Notes: generated by a model from the sequence alone, not told the origin. DNA of 64,000 nt from Tachypleus tridentatus (GCF_004210375.1 NW_027467782.1:31165276-31229275); one strand, 5' to 3'; counted from the first letter of the stretch, positions 45,793 through 59,629 are shown. Made by a program: numbers and translations.

Positions 45793-45871
45793 CTACAGAT
45801 GCTTTCATCTTTAGTTGATAAATTTCATCTGTCTTCTTGTACACTGTTGTCCTTGTGTCCATTTCTCGGCC
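45793..45871 (-). CDS. PA2G4: PA2G4 exon, left copy, most 5' exon seen
   Basis: 79 nt between acceptor CACAG and donor GTCAGT. Encodes GREMDTRTTVYKKTDEIYQL, then KMKASV with a split final codon. Corresponds to human [20 protein letters not shown] followed by MKTSR. The residue before the split codon is Val here but the conserved Arg in the right copy. Upstream exons (the bulk of the protein) are not found anywhere in the window. Confidence 0.93.
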
Positions 45872-46279
45872 CTGTGAATACAATTTGTTAGAAACAAAAG
45901 ATTAAAAGACATTTGTCGATAATTCATTTTAATGTAAAAATACAGAAATGATGATATCTTTGTAAATTTAAATTTCACTTTAGTGAAGAAATTTTATTAT
46001 TACATGCTTACAACAGATTATCATCCATTTTTTCAATATTATTTATTGCTGCACTTGTCACGAGAAAGATTTGAAACTTTTGTTTGGCAACCAATGAATT
46101 ATTTAATGTATTATAATTTTTTTAGCAAATTTTCTAACTTGCACAGGGTTTACCAATTCATAAAAATTTCAGTTGATAACATATCTTTAGATGTTTTTCA
46201 CCTGTTTATGCATTGAATATCTGAACCACTGACACTGGAAACATTAGAGAGAGTTAGAAACATATGACTGTACCTTATA

Positions 46280-47215
46280 TATTAGGTAACTTGCCTTTAG
46301 AAAAGCATGTGGATATGGTACTGTAAATGTCAAGGTAATTCAGTCCTAGCAAGTGGAGATATGGAGCACAGTTGAAATGCCTTGGCTGAAGAAACCAGCG
46401 AGGATCTCCAACTCAGGGATGTTCTTCAAATCCCTCTCAATAATAACTCCTCATGAGAAATTCAATGTATCATGGGGTGTACATAATGAGTATACCCCCA
46501 ATAGACTTACAACTGAGGAGGAGTTTAGTGTGTTTCAGCACAGGTGTTTCCACCAAGATGTTGCCAGACTGTGAAGAGTCAGTAAACCACTTTAAAGTGT
46601 GGTCAGACAAAGAATGAAGTTTAAGAAAATTAGGTACAGATATCGAGTGACTTGGAGACTGTTGTTCAAAGTCTTCAAGATGTGGTCATTTACCAATGAG
46701 CTGTTTTTTACTATTTCATTTTCATTGAGATTTGGGAGATCCATAGTACAATGAGAAAGGTTCAGTGCCCATTGAGCCCGTCAACCATGGATTCAAGGAA
46801 TGCACTACAATGATAAATAAGGACACTGAAGCAACACCAAGGTTTTGTGGGAGGTATACCTAAACACCAGCATCAGATAAAATTTACAAAAAAACTGTTG
46901 AAAATGCCCAAAACTGATACTCACCTGACCCTAGACCAACAGAACTAGCCAACTGACCCTTGGAGGTGGAGGACCCAAAATCACCAATTCATGTGAATTC
47001 AAGGTCAAAGTGATGTAGTGGGGTTGGACCCCTCAACCACCAGGATCCTCTTCTCACCTTCATTGATCACCCTGCACAGCAAACATGTGGGTGAGTTTAG
47101 GTCACTGAGGAGGTAAACTGGAAAGACAGAACTTTGTCTGGGAGGCCCCCTCACTACATACAAGCATCCACACTGAGAGGACATGTAATGAATATTTCCA
47201 AGAAATAACAAATAT
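46280..47215 (-). mobile_element. LINE ORF1 relic (Jockey-type)
   Basis: Minus reading shows, with many stops, the order typical of these ORF1 proteins: an RILVVEGSNPTTSL start, later GNILVETPVLKHTKLLLSCK, YTPHDTLNFS.GVIIERDLK, IPELEILAGFFSQGISTVL and ITLTFTVPYP. No intact frame. The same relic lies inverted at 57290-58200. Confidence 0.6.
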
Positions 47216-47639
47216 TTGTGGTTTTACTATATTTTTTTATTGTGATTTGTTTACAGATAAAGAATTATAGGCATTATTATATTAAAACAAATATAAATAC
47301 AGTACTAGAAGTAACAGTGGAAACAGTTACTAAGAAAGAATATATAAAAGACAAATACTATGAGAATGCCACTCGTTTATAATGTGAAAATGAAATGAAG
47401 TACAAGCAGTTATACTATGCCCAGTAGTAGTATGAATTCAATCATAATTTTTAGGACCGAAATACTGATGACAAGTAGGTAGAAATTAATTTTGGCAAGT
47501 CTAGAATACTCTTTGCAAAAGAAGTGGCAAGACTCCACATTTTAGTGGCATTTGTATGCAATACATGAAACTGACATTCTAATAATAAAAGTGGTTGAGA
47601 TAGAAACCCCAGACTCTCCATAACTTGTGCTATGTATCA

Positions 47640-48150
47640 CAGGATACATAAGTATGAGGTAGATAATTAAGTGTAGATCTGGCCAATAACCTTAAGGTGT
47701 GAATGTTACCTTTAGAACAGTAAGATACACAATGGCATAAAGTGGTCAGAGATGAGGTGAAGTTGTTTGCAAACAGCTGCTGAGAAAAGGCAGCTGAAAG
47801 GTTAAAACAAGCATTTGACCACAACAGTGGAACAAACAAAGATAAAGCTGAATGCTTTTTACAGATGAATACAAGTTATAATTGTTTAGTACAATCAACA
47901 ATAGTTTATTCAACAATGACAACAGAGAGAAGTATGGTATCATATCAATGTATGACATCTACAGTGAAGCATGGTGGGGAATCAATACAAGTGGAAAGCT
48001 GCATCTCATCCAACCAAGGTACAAATTTTGCTATACACTAATGAACCAAACAAAACTGCAGCTGTATCAAAACAGTGCACCCCATAATTCTTGGCACTAC
48101 AGAAATCCATTAGGTAGTATACCAGTCTGAATATCTGGGAAATGACATAT
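47640..48150 (+). mobile_element. Tc1-like transposase relic, another lineage
   Basis: Around 47830-47990 the plus strand keeps LQMNTSYN.. and MTSTVKHGGESI, equivalent to the PTVKHGGGSIMVWG block of Tc1 transposases; the rest is badly decayed. Mirror copy at 56320-56830. Confidence 0.5.
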
Positions 48151-49590
48151 GTAGTCCTTCACAATAGCATAAAATATTGACACAAATGAGAATCAATTGA
48201 TCATCCAAATACCACAAAACGTCCTAAATTTGCACTGAAAAACAGAAGAGGCACCTTTTTACTCGCAGTTTTATCAATTATCTTTCTGCCATTGCAAACA
48301 CACAAATCTGTGTTACCAGCATATCATAACACAATGCATGCACTAAGCATTCAAATGTGAAATATTACACAGGCCACAGAATGGTGATAAAGGAAACCCT
48401 ATTACCACAAAGAAAAACAATCACTCTCCAAACAGACACAGTACATAGCTAACACAGTGGACAGATATGGTAAAACTACTAGTTCATTGTTTCAAGTTGG
48501 GTTGAATGCTGAATCACAATTGGCTAAAACAGCTAACTCTTTTGCTAAACTTATGAAAATTTCATCAGGAATATTATAACACTTGCATTTCCTCAAGTGT
48601 TAATACATGTGGGCTGCTCTTACAATTTTGGCTTCATGGTAATTCAGTAACCCAAGCCTTCTTCTGAGAAAATGAAACAAAAATGGAGCATACTGGGTTA
48701 AAGAAAAGTAACGTGGCTGGTGAAAAAAATCAAAATGTGAATGAACTTTGTGATTCTGAGACTGATTCAAAGGAAAAAATATAGAAACTCTCCAGTACTT
48801 GTTCTAAACCCATACCTGATATTAATAGCCACAAAGACTTATTCTCACCCATGCCTTTGATTCCCCAAATAAGCAAGTGTTCACATACGCACTTCTCAAA
48901 AAAAAGAGAAAATTTGACTATTCATGGAAGAATGAGTGGTCTTAGTTGCAATTCAATGTAGATTAGGAGTTATATTCTGTGGATTTTTAGAAAGTGGTCA
49001 AATTTCTCTGATAGCCATTTCCAGTTGCTTGTGGGGTCTTGTAAGTTATATGCCTTCAAAGAACTCTTCAAAAACATGGAGAAAATGTTGAGACCTCAAA
49101 CGTGAACAAATGTAGAAAGCATAGGAAACCATAAACATCTGTAAAGGTGAGTTCACTGTAATTTCTAAATATTTGTCTGTATTGACAATAAAAACACAAC
49201 ATGCATATATTACACAAAAAACTAGCAATTTCCTGATTACACTCACAGCATAGTTTCACAATGCACTTAAAAGTTATCATACTCTGAATGTCACAAGGTA
49301 CCTTTCTCCAAAGTGAAACATAGTGTAACCCTAATACAATATTTTGAATGAAAAAGTAGGTGTAAATATTAGTACATTCCACTTCAGGTAGAGTCAAACA
49401 AGGAAATGAAATCAACTTGATAGATTCCATCTTTCCAATTGGCTTACAATTACTTTCATTTCACTAAGTTTAAACAAACGTCTTTAGGAAAATGAAATAT
49501 CCTAGCAGTAATTTTGTAAAACATACAAAAAAACCTTAGGACTAGTAGCATTACCCTTATTCAAAATCAAGTCTAATTTAACTTAATTGC
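48150..49590. other. Decayed element sequence, unassigned
   Basis: Minus-strand equivalent in the right arm (56137-55817) keeps a 106-codon frame (KYYTGHRMVVKETPLPQRKQ...) that I cannot assign. It may be the front of the hAT relic that follows. Confidence 0.3.
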
Positions 49591-49599
49591 AAAGCAGTT

Positions 49600-50960
49600 T
49601 TAACATGGCCTTAAGAAATCCATTTTCTCTTAAATTACTTGTCTAGTGAGCAAAATGAGAAGTTTATAAAGCTTTACTCAACAGGATATTGCATTGCAAA
49701 ATATGACATGTCTGTATCTGGCAAGAAATAGTGCAAGGTCATGTTTTCACTGATAATGAACACCAAAGTTTTTGCTTAGGATTGTAAATGTTAGCAATGC
49801 ATGGCAGAAAAAGCTTGTTGGATTTAGGTCAGATGGAGAAAGTATCAACTATGGTTCAAATGGTAGCATAGTAATCTTCCTGTAAAAACATGATGCATCT
49901 TGTAGGAATTCACTATATATCACACTAATTAGAGCTCACTATTTTGGATACATGTAAAGGGATAAAGCATGTAATCGAGTTTCAAACCAAAATGAGCAGC
50001 ATAATCAATTTTTGTTCAAACACTTTGATACATTTGCAAGAAATGAAGACTGCTGATTTGTTGAATAAAGTGACCAAAAAATTTGGGAAGTGGATTATCA
50101 TTTGATAGGCTGCTATAAAGCACAGGTTCACGAGTTATATGAAAACTAGAAAACCACAGTTTGTCCCCTTATATATATTGCTTCTAGATCAAACTCTGAT
50201 GAAGCTTCTGTTACCAAGGGGCACTTAAGGATGATCAAATCAGTTTATTTTACTTTCTCTCACAATGCAGCACCTTTCATTAAAAATTATGTACCAGTTA
50301 ACTTCTTCCTAGTCAGATAATTTAATCTTTGCTGACACTATGAATGAGATCATAACCACCCTACAAAAGTTAAATCAAATGAATACACAAGATGTACATC
50401 AAATTATGGAAATGAGTAAATATTTTGTATTTGAGTAGGTATGCGAATTAGATTTCAATCAGATGTTGGCAAGTATATAATTATTCTAAAATTTAGATCC
50501 AAAGTGCTGGGCAACAGGATCTAACAAGCTGCCAAACTATAGCAAAGACTAGCTTAAGAATCTGATCATTTACCACACTGAATGTTTATTTTCCAGTACG
50601 TCTGGTGGTCATGATTCAGAGGAGAGAGGCCAACATTCAAGTGAGCCACCCAAGCAGACTGTGATGCAAGAATATGAACACATTAAAAAAAAAAAAAAAT
50701 GTATCAAAACCTGTCCCTGCAAATAAAAGTTTATTTTTTCCCATGTTAAAGAAACTTCTTGGTGAAGAGTTTCACCATATTCTCCACTTAGGCAAATTAG
50801 TCCTAACAGCACTCTTTCTGTCTATAAATACAGCAGTATGTTAAAAGGGATTTTTCAGTTATGAAGAGAATCAAAAGTGACAACAAGACAAGGCCGATGG
50901 GATACACACTGTCAGTCCTGATGGTCATTTTTATTGATGGCCTCTGGTAAGCCAGTTTGA
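49600..50960 (+). mobile_element. hAT-type transposase relic (ZNF862-like)
   Basis: Despite stops, the plus strand follows a hAT-type core: SDGESINYGSNGS.. (right arm), KNMKHLVGIHCISH.LELTILD (the conserved IHCIAHRLEL block), TCKG.KHV, LQEMKTADLLNKVTKKFGKW, then TKGHLRMIKSVYF and a later SGGHDSEERGQHSSEPPK / ANKSLFFPMLKKLLGEEFH segment. Mirror copy on the minus strand at 53560-54900. No terminal repeats identified. Confidence 0.55.
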
Positions 50961-51439
50961 TCTTCACCCTGCAATAGACCTCTATGTAAAAGGCAGGAAA
51001 ACCCAACAGGAGACCAAAAACAAATCTTCACAACCACCATAAGCAATAAACCAAACCAAGGTTTGAAAACAATATGAAAAGTCACACAAAATTCATAAAT
51101 ATATTGTACATAAGATGAAATGTGAAAGAAAAGATTTTGTAATGCAGAAAGAAAAATTTCTTCAACCAATGACTGTTTTAACGATCTAACAATTATTGTC
51201 CATAATTCGCAAATAATGAGTGAGATGTATCTCTAGTCCCATGGTTTTCTCATGTTTTTATTGTATTGAAATTACTTATCTCTAGCATTACTGCCACATA
51301 TTTCTTAATGTGGATCAATAACTTCATTAATATACACCTTCTAAGTTCTGAGATGGCAGTGAGTATATGAAAATTTCAAATTGTGGTGTTTTTGAAGTGA
51401 TGCTACAAAGAATGAGACAAAAACCACGACCTTGCCTGT

Positions 51440-51714
51440 AAAAAGTTCTTGTGCAATTATTCTTTGTAGGCAGGCAACCAAGCAAGTGGCTAGATTTGGG
51501 AGAGCAACATAAGACATTTGGAAATATTTTCCACATTTATACTCTTATAAACTGTATGACAGTGGAAAACAAGGTGTTCTGCTGCATACCATATATTCCT
51601 GACATTTGGCTAAAACTAGTGAGAAAATATGGCATTCCAGTTAATACCAAATTTATTCAAAAACCAGGCAGAACACTGAGGTCTATACTGTGTAAAAACT
51701 GCACTGACAAACAA
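51440..51714 (+). mobile_element. Penelope-like element, linker region, cut by the gap
   Basis: FCCIPYIPDIWLKLVRKYGI, then PVNTKFIQKPGRTLRSILCK, NCTDK: the linker between RT and GIY-YIG endonuclease (compare LPYVPG...TLRSILV in the family). The sequence runs into Ns before the endonuclease. Confidence 0.8.
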
Positions 51715-52214
51715 NNNNNNNNNNNNNNNNNNNNNNNNNNNNNNNNNNNNNNNNNNNNNNNNNNNNNNNNNNNNNNNNNNNNNNNNNNNNNNNNNNNNNN
51801 NNNNNNNNNNNNNNNNNNNNNNNNNNNNNNNNNNNNNNNNNNNNNNNNNNNNNNNNNNNNNNNNNNNNNNNNNNNNNNNNNNNNNNNNNNNNNNNNNNNN
51901 NNNNNNNNNNNNNNNNNNNNNNNNNNNNNNNNNNNNNNNNNNNNNNNNNNNNNNNNNNNNNNNNNNNNNNNNNNNNNNNNNNNNNNNNNNNNNNNNNNNN
52001 NNNNNNNNNNNNNNNNNNNNNNNNNNNNNNNNNNNNNNNNNNNNNNNNNNNNNNNNNNNNNNNNNNNNNNNNNNNNNNNNNNNNNNNNNNNNNNNNNNNN
52101 NNNNNNNNNNNNNNNNNNNNNNNNNNNNNNNNNNNNNNNNNNNNNNNNNNNNNNNNNNNNNNNNNNNNNNNNNNNNNNNNNNNNNNNNNNNNNNNNNNNN
52201 NNNNNNNNNNNNNN
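51715..52214. other. Assembly gap of exactly 500 N
   Basis: A round 500-N run at the centre of the inverted repeat. This length is a default for scaffold joins, so the true distance is unknown. Confidence 0.99.
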
Positions 52215-52344
52215 ATTATCTTTTTTATTAAATTGGTGTTACTTCAGTCTGTAACATTGACATGAGATATTGTCCTCACCTGTTGTGATAACCCTGCTTC
52301 ATTTACTTTGTATTTTCTGCACCAAGCATTATGCATCTTTTTTT

Positions 52345-53050
52345 TTAGAAGTCTTTTTTAATAACTATCAGGTAGGATTTTAACACTGTATTGCTTTTAA
52401 TTGTAAATAGATGTTTTATACAAGTGTAATTTTCAAATTGTTTAGAATTGTGTGATCCATTTGTATCATGTAGAACACTTTGATTTCCACTGTCATACAG
52501 TTTATCAAAAGTATAAATGTCAAGGAAATATTTTCTAAATGTCTTATGTTGCTCTCCCAAATCTAGCCACTTGTTTGGTTGCCTGTCTACAAAGAATAAT
52601 TACATGAGAACTTTGTAAAGGCCTGGTTGTGGTTATGAGTGTTCCATAAACCTCTTTATAGTTAAGATATTATTTCAGCACAGGTTTGTATAGTTGGCAT
52701 CATTGTGTCTTTCTGGAAGGTGGAATCCTTTTTTATGAGTTATGCTTTTGAGGGTATGGCATGATGGATCAGAATCCATCCATACTTCTAAGTAGGAAAG
52801 AAAGTGATGACATCACTGGCTGCATTGTGGGAATTTTATCATGAGCAGCTGGTGAGCTCATCTTCTCAAAGTCCTCACCAGCTCATAAAAGTTTTCAAAC
52901 TCTGGTAAGCACAATATGTGGTTTGATAAGCATCTTTGTTTGGTGTTTCACAAACATGCTATAGACTTGGAGAGGCAGATATATGATTATTTTTATTTAC
53001 TGATTTATTTGATGGAAATCTTCTAAGATTGTTAATCTGTTTCTGTATAA
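52345..53050 (-). mobile_element. Penelope-like element, right arm, with about 450 bp absent on the left
   Basis: 52475-52575 mirrors the left arm at 51480-51580. 52600-53050 has no partner on the left, where the sequence jumps from 51430 to 51480. The minus strand of the extra part reads MDGFPSCHTLKSITHKKGFH and NDANYTNLC.NNILTIKRFM, plausibly the RT-thumb region of the same element. Inside 52215-52475 the arms are no longer alike. Confidence 0.6.
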
Positions 53051-53559
53051 AAACACAACATTATTTAACTCTTTCTGTCTCATTCATTTGTAGCATCACT
53101 TCAAAAACACCACAATTTGAAATTTTCATATACTCACTGCCATCTCAGAACTTAGAGAGGTGTATATTAATGAAGTTATTGATCCACATTAAGAAATATG
53201 TGGCAGTAATGCTAGAGTTAAGTAATTTCAATACAATAAAAACTGAGAAAACCCATGGGACTAGGGATACATCTCACTCATTATTAGCGAATTATGGACA
53301 ATAATTGTTAGATCGTTAAAACAGTCATTGGTTGAAGAAATTTTTTTTCTGTATTTACAAAATCTTTTCTTTCACATTTCATCTCAGGTGTACAATATAT
53401 TTATGAATTTTGTGTGTGACTTTTCATATTGTTTTCAAACCTAGGGTTTGGTTCATTTACTTATGGTGGTTGTGAAGATTTGTTTCTGGTCTCCTTTAGG
53501 GTTTTCCTGCCTTTTACATAGAGGTGTATTGCAAGGTGAAGATCAAAATGGCTTACCTG

Positions 53560-54900
53560 AGGCCATCAATCAAAATGACCATCAGGACTGACAGTGTGTG
53601 TATCCCATCGGCCTTGTCTTGTTGTCACTTTTGATTCTCTTTGTAACTGAAAATTCCCTTTTAACATACTGCTGTATTTATAGACAGAAAAGAGTGCTGT
53701 TAGGACTAATTTGCCTAAGTGGAGAATAAGGTGAAACTCTTCACCAAGAAGTTTCTTTAACATGGGAAAAAATAAACTTTTATTTGCAGGGACAGGTTTT
53801 GATACATGATGTTTCATGTGTTCATATTCTTGTATCACAGTCTCCTTGGGTGGCTCACTTGAATGTTGGCCTCTCTCCTCTGAATCATGACCACCAGACT
53901 TACTGGAAAATAAACATTCAGTGTGGTAAATAATCAGATTCTTAAGCTAGTCTTTGCTATAGTTTGACAAGTTGTTAGATCCTGTTGGCCAGCACTTTGG
54001 ATCTAAATTTTAGAATAATTATATACTTACCAACATGAGATTAAAATCTAATTAGCATACCTACTCAAATACAAAATATTTACTCATTTCTATAATTTGA
54101 TGTACATCTTGTGTATTCATTTGATTTAACTTTTGTAGGGTGGTTATGATCTCATTCATAGTGTCAGCAAAGATTAAATGATCTGACTAGGAAGTAGTTA
54201 ACTGGTGCATAATTTTTTAATGAAAGGTGCTGCATTGTGAGAGAAAATAAAATAAACTGATTTGATCATCCTTAAGTGCCCATTGGTAACAGAAGTTTCA
54301 TCAGAGTTTGATCTGGAAGCAATATATATAAGGTGACAAACTGTGATTTTCTAGTTTTTCATATAACTCATCAACCTGTGCTTAATAGCAGCCCATCAAA
54401 TTTTGGTCACTGTATTCAACAAATCAGCAGTCTTCATTTCTTGCAAATGTATCAAAGAGTTTGAACAAAAATTGATTATGCTGCTCATTTTGGTTTGAAA
54501 CTTCGGTTACATGCTTCATCCCTTTACATGTATCCAAAATAGTGAGTTCTAATTAGTGTGATATACAGTGAATTCCTACAAGATGCTTCATGTTTTTACA
54601 GGAGATTACTATGCTACCATTTGAACCATAGTTGATACTTTTCTCCATCTGACCTAAATCCTACAAGCTTTTCTGCCATGCATTGCTAACATTTACAATC
54701 CTAAGCAAAAACTTTTGATGTTCATTATCAGTGAAAACATGACCTTGCACTATTTCTTGCCAGATACAGACATGTCATTTTTTGCAATGCAATATCCTGT
54801 TGAGTAAAGCTTTATAAACTTCTCATTTTGCTCACTAGACAAGTAATTTAAGAGAAAATGGAGTTCTTCAGGCCATGTTAAAACTGCTTTGCAATTAAGT
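53560..54900 (-). mobile_element. hAT-type transposase relic, right-arm copy
   Basis: Mirror of 49600-50960. The frame 53838-53566 (90 codons) preserves the ANKSLFFPMLKKLLGEEFH segment better than the left copy, where a poly(A) expansion (50683-50699) interrupts it. Confidence 0.55.
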
Positions 54901-56319
54901 TAAATTAGACTTGATTTTGAATTAGGGTAATGCTACTAGTCCTAAGTGTTTTTTTTTTGTATGTTTTACACTATTACTGCTAGGATACTTCATTTTCCTA
55001 AAGACATTTGTTTTAAACTTAGTGAAATGAAAGTCATTGTAAACCAATTGGAAAGATGGAATTTATTAATTTGATTTGATTTCCTTGTTTGTCTCTACCT
55101 GAGTGGAATGTACTAATATTTGCACCTACTTTTTCATTCAAAAATATTGTATTAGGGTTACACTATGTTTCACTTTGGAGAAAGGTACCTTGTGACATTC
55201 AGAGTATGATAACTTTTAAGTGCATTGTGAAACTATGCTGTGAGTGTAATCAGGAAATTGCTAGTTTCTTGTGTAATATATGCATGTTGTGTTTTTTATT
55301 GTCAAATATTTAGAAATTACAGTGAACTCACCTTTACAGATGTTTATGGTTTCCTATGCTTTCTACATTTGTTCACGCTTGAGGTCTTTAACATTTTCTC
55401 CATGTTTTGAAGAGTTCATTGAGGCATATAACTTACAAGACCCACAAACAACTGGAAATGGCTATCAGAGAGAAATTGACCACTTTCCAAAATCCACAGA
55501 ATATATCTCCTAATCTACATTGAATTGCAACTAAGACCACTCATTCTTCCATGAATAGTCAAATTTTCTCTTTTTTTTGAGAGAGTGTATGTGAACACTT
55601 CCTTATTTGGGGAAGGCATGGGTGAGAATAAGTCTTTGTGGCTATTAATATCAGGTATGGGTTTAGAAAAAGTACTGCAGAGTTTCTATATTTTTCCTTT
55701 GAATCAGTCTCAGAATCACAAAGTTCATTCACATTTTGATTTTTTCACAAGCCACATTACTTTTCTTTAACCCAGTATGCTCCATTTTGTTTCATTTTCT
55801 CAGAAGAAGGCTTGGGTTACTGAATTACCATGAAGCCAAAATTGTAAGAGCAGCTCACATGTATTAACACTTGAGGAAGTGCAAGTTTTATAACATTTTT
55901 GATGAAATTTTTTATAAGCTTAGCAAAAGAATTAGCTGTTTTAGCCAATTGTGATTCAGCATTTAACCTAACTTGAAACAATGAACTAGTAGTTTTACCA
56001 TATCTGTCCACTGTGTTAGCTATGTACTCTGTCTGTTTGGAGGGTGATTGTTTTCTTTGTGGTAATGGGGTTTCCTTTACCACCATTCTGTGGCCTGTGT
56101 AGTATTTCACATTATGCAGAATACTTAGTGCATGCATTGTGTTGGTAACACAGATTTGTGTGTTTGCAATGGCAGAAAGATAATTGATAAAACTCAGAGT
56201 AAAGGTGCCTCTTCTGTTTTTCAGTGCAAATTTAGGACGTTTGTAGTATTTGGATGATCAATTGATTCTCCATTGTGTCAATATTTTGTGTTATTGTGAA
56301 GGACTACATATGTCATTTC

Positions 56320-56830
56320 CCAGATATTCAGACTGGTACACTACCTAATGGATTTCTGTAGTGCCAAGAATTATGAGGTGCACTGTTTTGATACAGCTGC
56401 AGTTTTGTTTGGTCCATTAGTGTATAGCAAAAATTCATACCTTGATTTGATGAGAAGCAGCTCCCACTTGTATTGATTCCCCACCATGCTTCACTGTAGA
56501 TGTCATACATTGATATGATACCATACTCTCTCTCTGTTGTCATTGTTGAATAAACTGTTGTTGATTGTACTGAACAATTATAACTTGTATTCATCTGTAA
56601 AAAACATTCAGCTTTATCTTTGTTTGCTCCACTGTTGTGGTCAAATGCTTATTTTAACCTTTAAACTGCCTTTTCTCAGCAGCTGTTTTCAAACAACTTC
56701 ACCTCATCTCTGACCACTTTATGCCATTGAGTATCTTACTATTCTCAAGGTAACATTCACACTTAAGGTTATTGGCCAGATCTACACTTAATTATCTACC
56801 TCATACTTATGTATCCTGTGATACCTACCA
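56320..56830 (-). mobile_element. Tc1-like transposase relic, right-arm copy
   Basis: Mirror of 47640-48150, with an 88-codon frame at 56594-56328. Confidence 0.5.
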
Positions 56831-57289
56831 CAAGTTATGGAGAGTCTGGGTTTTCTGTCTCAACCACTTTTATTATCAGAATGTCAGTTTCATGTATTGC
56901 ATACAAATGCCACTAAAATGTGGAGTCTTGCCACTTCTTTTGTAAAGAGTATTCTAGACTTGTCAAAATTAATTTCTACCTACTTGTCATCAGTATTTTG
57001 GTCCTAAAAATTATGATTGAATTCATACTACTACTGGGCATAGTATAACTGCTTGCACTTCATTTCATTTTCACATTATAAAGGAGTGGCATTCTCATAG
57101 TATTTGTCTTTTATATATTCTTTCTTAGTAACTGTTTCCACTGTTCTGCTTCTAATACTGTATTTACACTTGTTCTAATGTAATAATGTCTATAATTCTT
57201 TATCTGTAAACAAACCACTATAAAAAATTTAGTAAAACCACAATTTTTTGTCATTTCTTAGAAATATTCATTACATGTCCTCTCAGTGT

Positions 57290-58200
57290 GGATGCTTGTA
57301 TGTAGTGAGGAGACCTCCCAGAGAAAGTTCTGTCTTTTCAGTTTACCTCCTCAGTGACCTAAACTCACCCACATGTTTGCTGTGCAGGGTGATCAATGAA
57401 GGCGAAGAGGATCCTGGTGGTTGAGGGGTCCAACCCCACTACATCACTTTGACCTTGAATTCACATGAATTGATGGTTTTGGGTCCTCCACCTCCAAGGG
57501 TCAGTTGGCTAGTCCTATTGGTCTAGGGTCAGCCTGCATTACCAGTTTGGGCATTTTCAACAGTTTTTTTTGTGAATTGTATCTGATGCTAGTGTTTGGG
57601 TATACTTCTCACAAAACCCTGATGTTACTGCAGTGTCCTTATTTATCATTGTAGTGCATTCCTTGAATCCATGGTTGACAGGGTCAATGGGCACTGAACC
57701 TTTCTCATTGTACTATGGATCTCCCAAATCTCAGTGAAAATGAAATATTAAAAAACAGCTTATTGGTAAATGACCACATCTTGAAGACTTTGAACAACAG
57801 CCTCCAAGTCATTTGATATCTGTACCTAATTTTCTTGAACTTCATTCTTTGTTTGACCAAACTTTAGGGTAAAAGTCTCCTTTTAATCACAAAGGAATAA
57901 AGTGGTTTATTGACTCTTCACAGTCTGGCAACATCTTGGTGGAAACACCTATGCTGAAACACACTAAACTCCTCCTCAGTTGTAAGTCCATTGGGGTATA
58001 CTCATGATGTACTCTCCATGATAGATTGAATTTCTCATGAGGAGTTATTATTGAGAGGGATTTGAAGATCCCTGAGTTCAAGATCCTTGCTGGTTTATTC
58101 AGCCAAGGCATTTCATCTGTGCTCCATATCTCCACTTACTAGGACTGAATTACCTTGACATTTACATTATTATATCCACATGCCTTTTTTTAAGGCAACT
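57290..58200 (+). mobile_element. LINE ORF1 relic, right-arm copy
   Basis: Mirror of 46280-47215. Confidence 0.6.
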
Positions 58201-58613
58201 TACCTGATATATAAGGTATAGTCATATGTTTCTAACCCTCTCCAATGTTTCCAGTGTCAGTGGTTCAGACATTCAATGCATAAACAGGTGAAAACATCTA
58301 AAGATATATTATCAACTGAAATTGTTATGAATTAGTAAACCCTGTGCAAGTTAGAAAATTTGCTAAAAAAATTATAATACATTAAATAATTCATTGGTTG
58401 CCAAACAAAAGTTTCAAATCTTTCTCATGAGAAGTGCATCAATAAATAATATTGAAAAAATGGATGACAGTCTGTTGTAAACATGTAATAATAAAATTTC
58501 TTTACTAAAGTGAAATTTAAATTTACAAATATATCATTTCTGTATTTTTACATTAAAATGAATTATTGAAAAATGTGTTTTAATCTTTTGTTTCTAACAA
58601 ATTGTACTCACAG

Positions 58614-58692
58614 GGCCGAGAAATGGACACAAGGACAACAGTGTACAAGAAGACAGATGAAATTTATCAATTAAAGATGAAAGCATCTAGAG
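58614..58692 (+). CDS. PA2G4: PA2G4 exon, right copy
   Basis: 79 nt, acceptor CACAG and donor GTCAGT. Encodes GREMDTRTTVYKKTDEIYQL, KMKASR. It keeps the Arg conserved in human PA2G4 that the left copy has as Val. No upstream exon lies between here and the gap. Confidence 0.93.
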
Positions 58693-59629
58693 GTCAGTAC
58701 ACCTTTATTAAATGTAAGTAATGAAAAAACTATAACCCTAATATGGATCTTTTCATTAAATAAGGGTTCCCAGAATCTCTGTATAACTCGCACCTGTTTT
58801 CATTGAAAGCAGTTAATGGGTCTGATCCCCAGTCCATCATACTAGTTTGTGATGATTGATACTAATGTTTTAAACTTCTTTAATACAATAGTCTGCCTGA
58901 AAATACATCAGGAACTATTGAAGCTACAGTGAACTCAATATTTCTCTTATTGTTTTATCAAAACCTCATAAATTTCCTTTTCTTCAAAATTGTCAGCAAA
59001 AGATTTTAGCAAGACACTGAGAAAGCAAACTATTTTAACTTTTTTTGCGTTATGAATTGACACTTTTATTCTTCATGTGGGACAGACGCTATATCAGCCA
59101 TATTTACACCGTGAACAACAATGCTGACTTTTAGCTTGGATACACAGTTATACCATTATGAAGAAAAGTTTTACACATGACAGTATAGAGATATTAATTA
59201 GATAAATATATGAGTCAATGTTTCCAACACTGTATACATTTAATACAAGAGGTATCAAAATATATACATAAATCAGTCCAAACATGATTCAGTAATATTG
59301 AAGATGGTGAAATTTAGCTTGCTTTAGGTTGGGAATATTTTTGTTGTATGTTCTGACCTCCTTGAGACTTGTACAACCTATATTTTAATGTATTTCATGT
59401 TTGTTTACTCACATTACTTTATCAAGGGTTTTAGGAAAAAAATTAATATTTTTCCAGAGTAATTTTTAAGGTTTCTCATTTTGATGTCAGGAAACATTTA
59501 AAGCATGATCTGTATAATATACCTCTGAGACTTTATTTATATAAAAATGGGATGTAATACAATAAATTAAAATTTTGGCAAGTTTTACATAACCTTACAT
59601 TTTGAGCTTCTAGTTTTCTTTTGTAATAT

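Larger units (their letters stand above)
40838..51600. repeat. Giant inverted repeat, left arm
   Basis: Its reverse complement is found, with point changes and indels, in 52470-64000. Anchors: 41373-41467 with 63302-63396, 43258-43309 with 61117-61165, 44046-44841 with 59630-60425, 45793-45871 with 58614-58692, 48060-48130 with 56330-56400, 50594-50640 with 53855-53905. It probably continues left of 40838, but the partner would be beyond the window. Confidence 0.97.

Noticed and set aside
51451-52254. A 267-codon frame across the gap
   Set aside because: Most of it is translated Ns. Only the part up to 51714 is real sequence, and it is a Penelope-like linker.
52215-57900. Additional protein-coding genes suggested by 70-110-codon frames
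   Set aside because: Their mirror images in the left arm are broken differently, and the recognisable pieces are hAT, Tc1, LINE ORF1 or Penelope-like relics.
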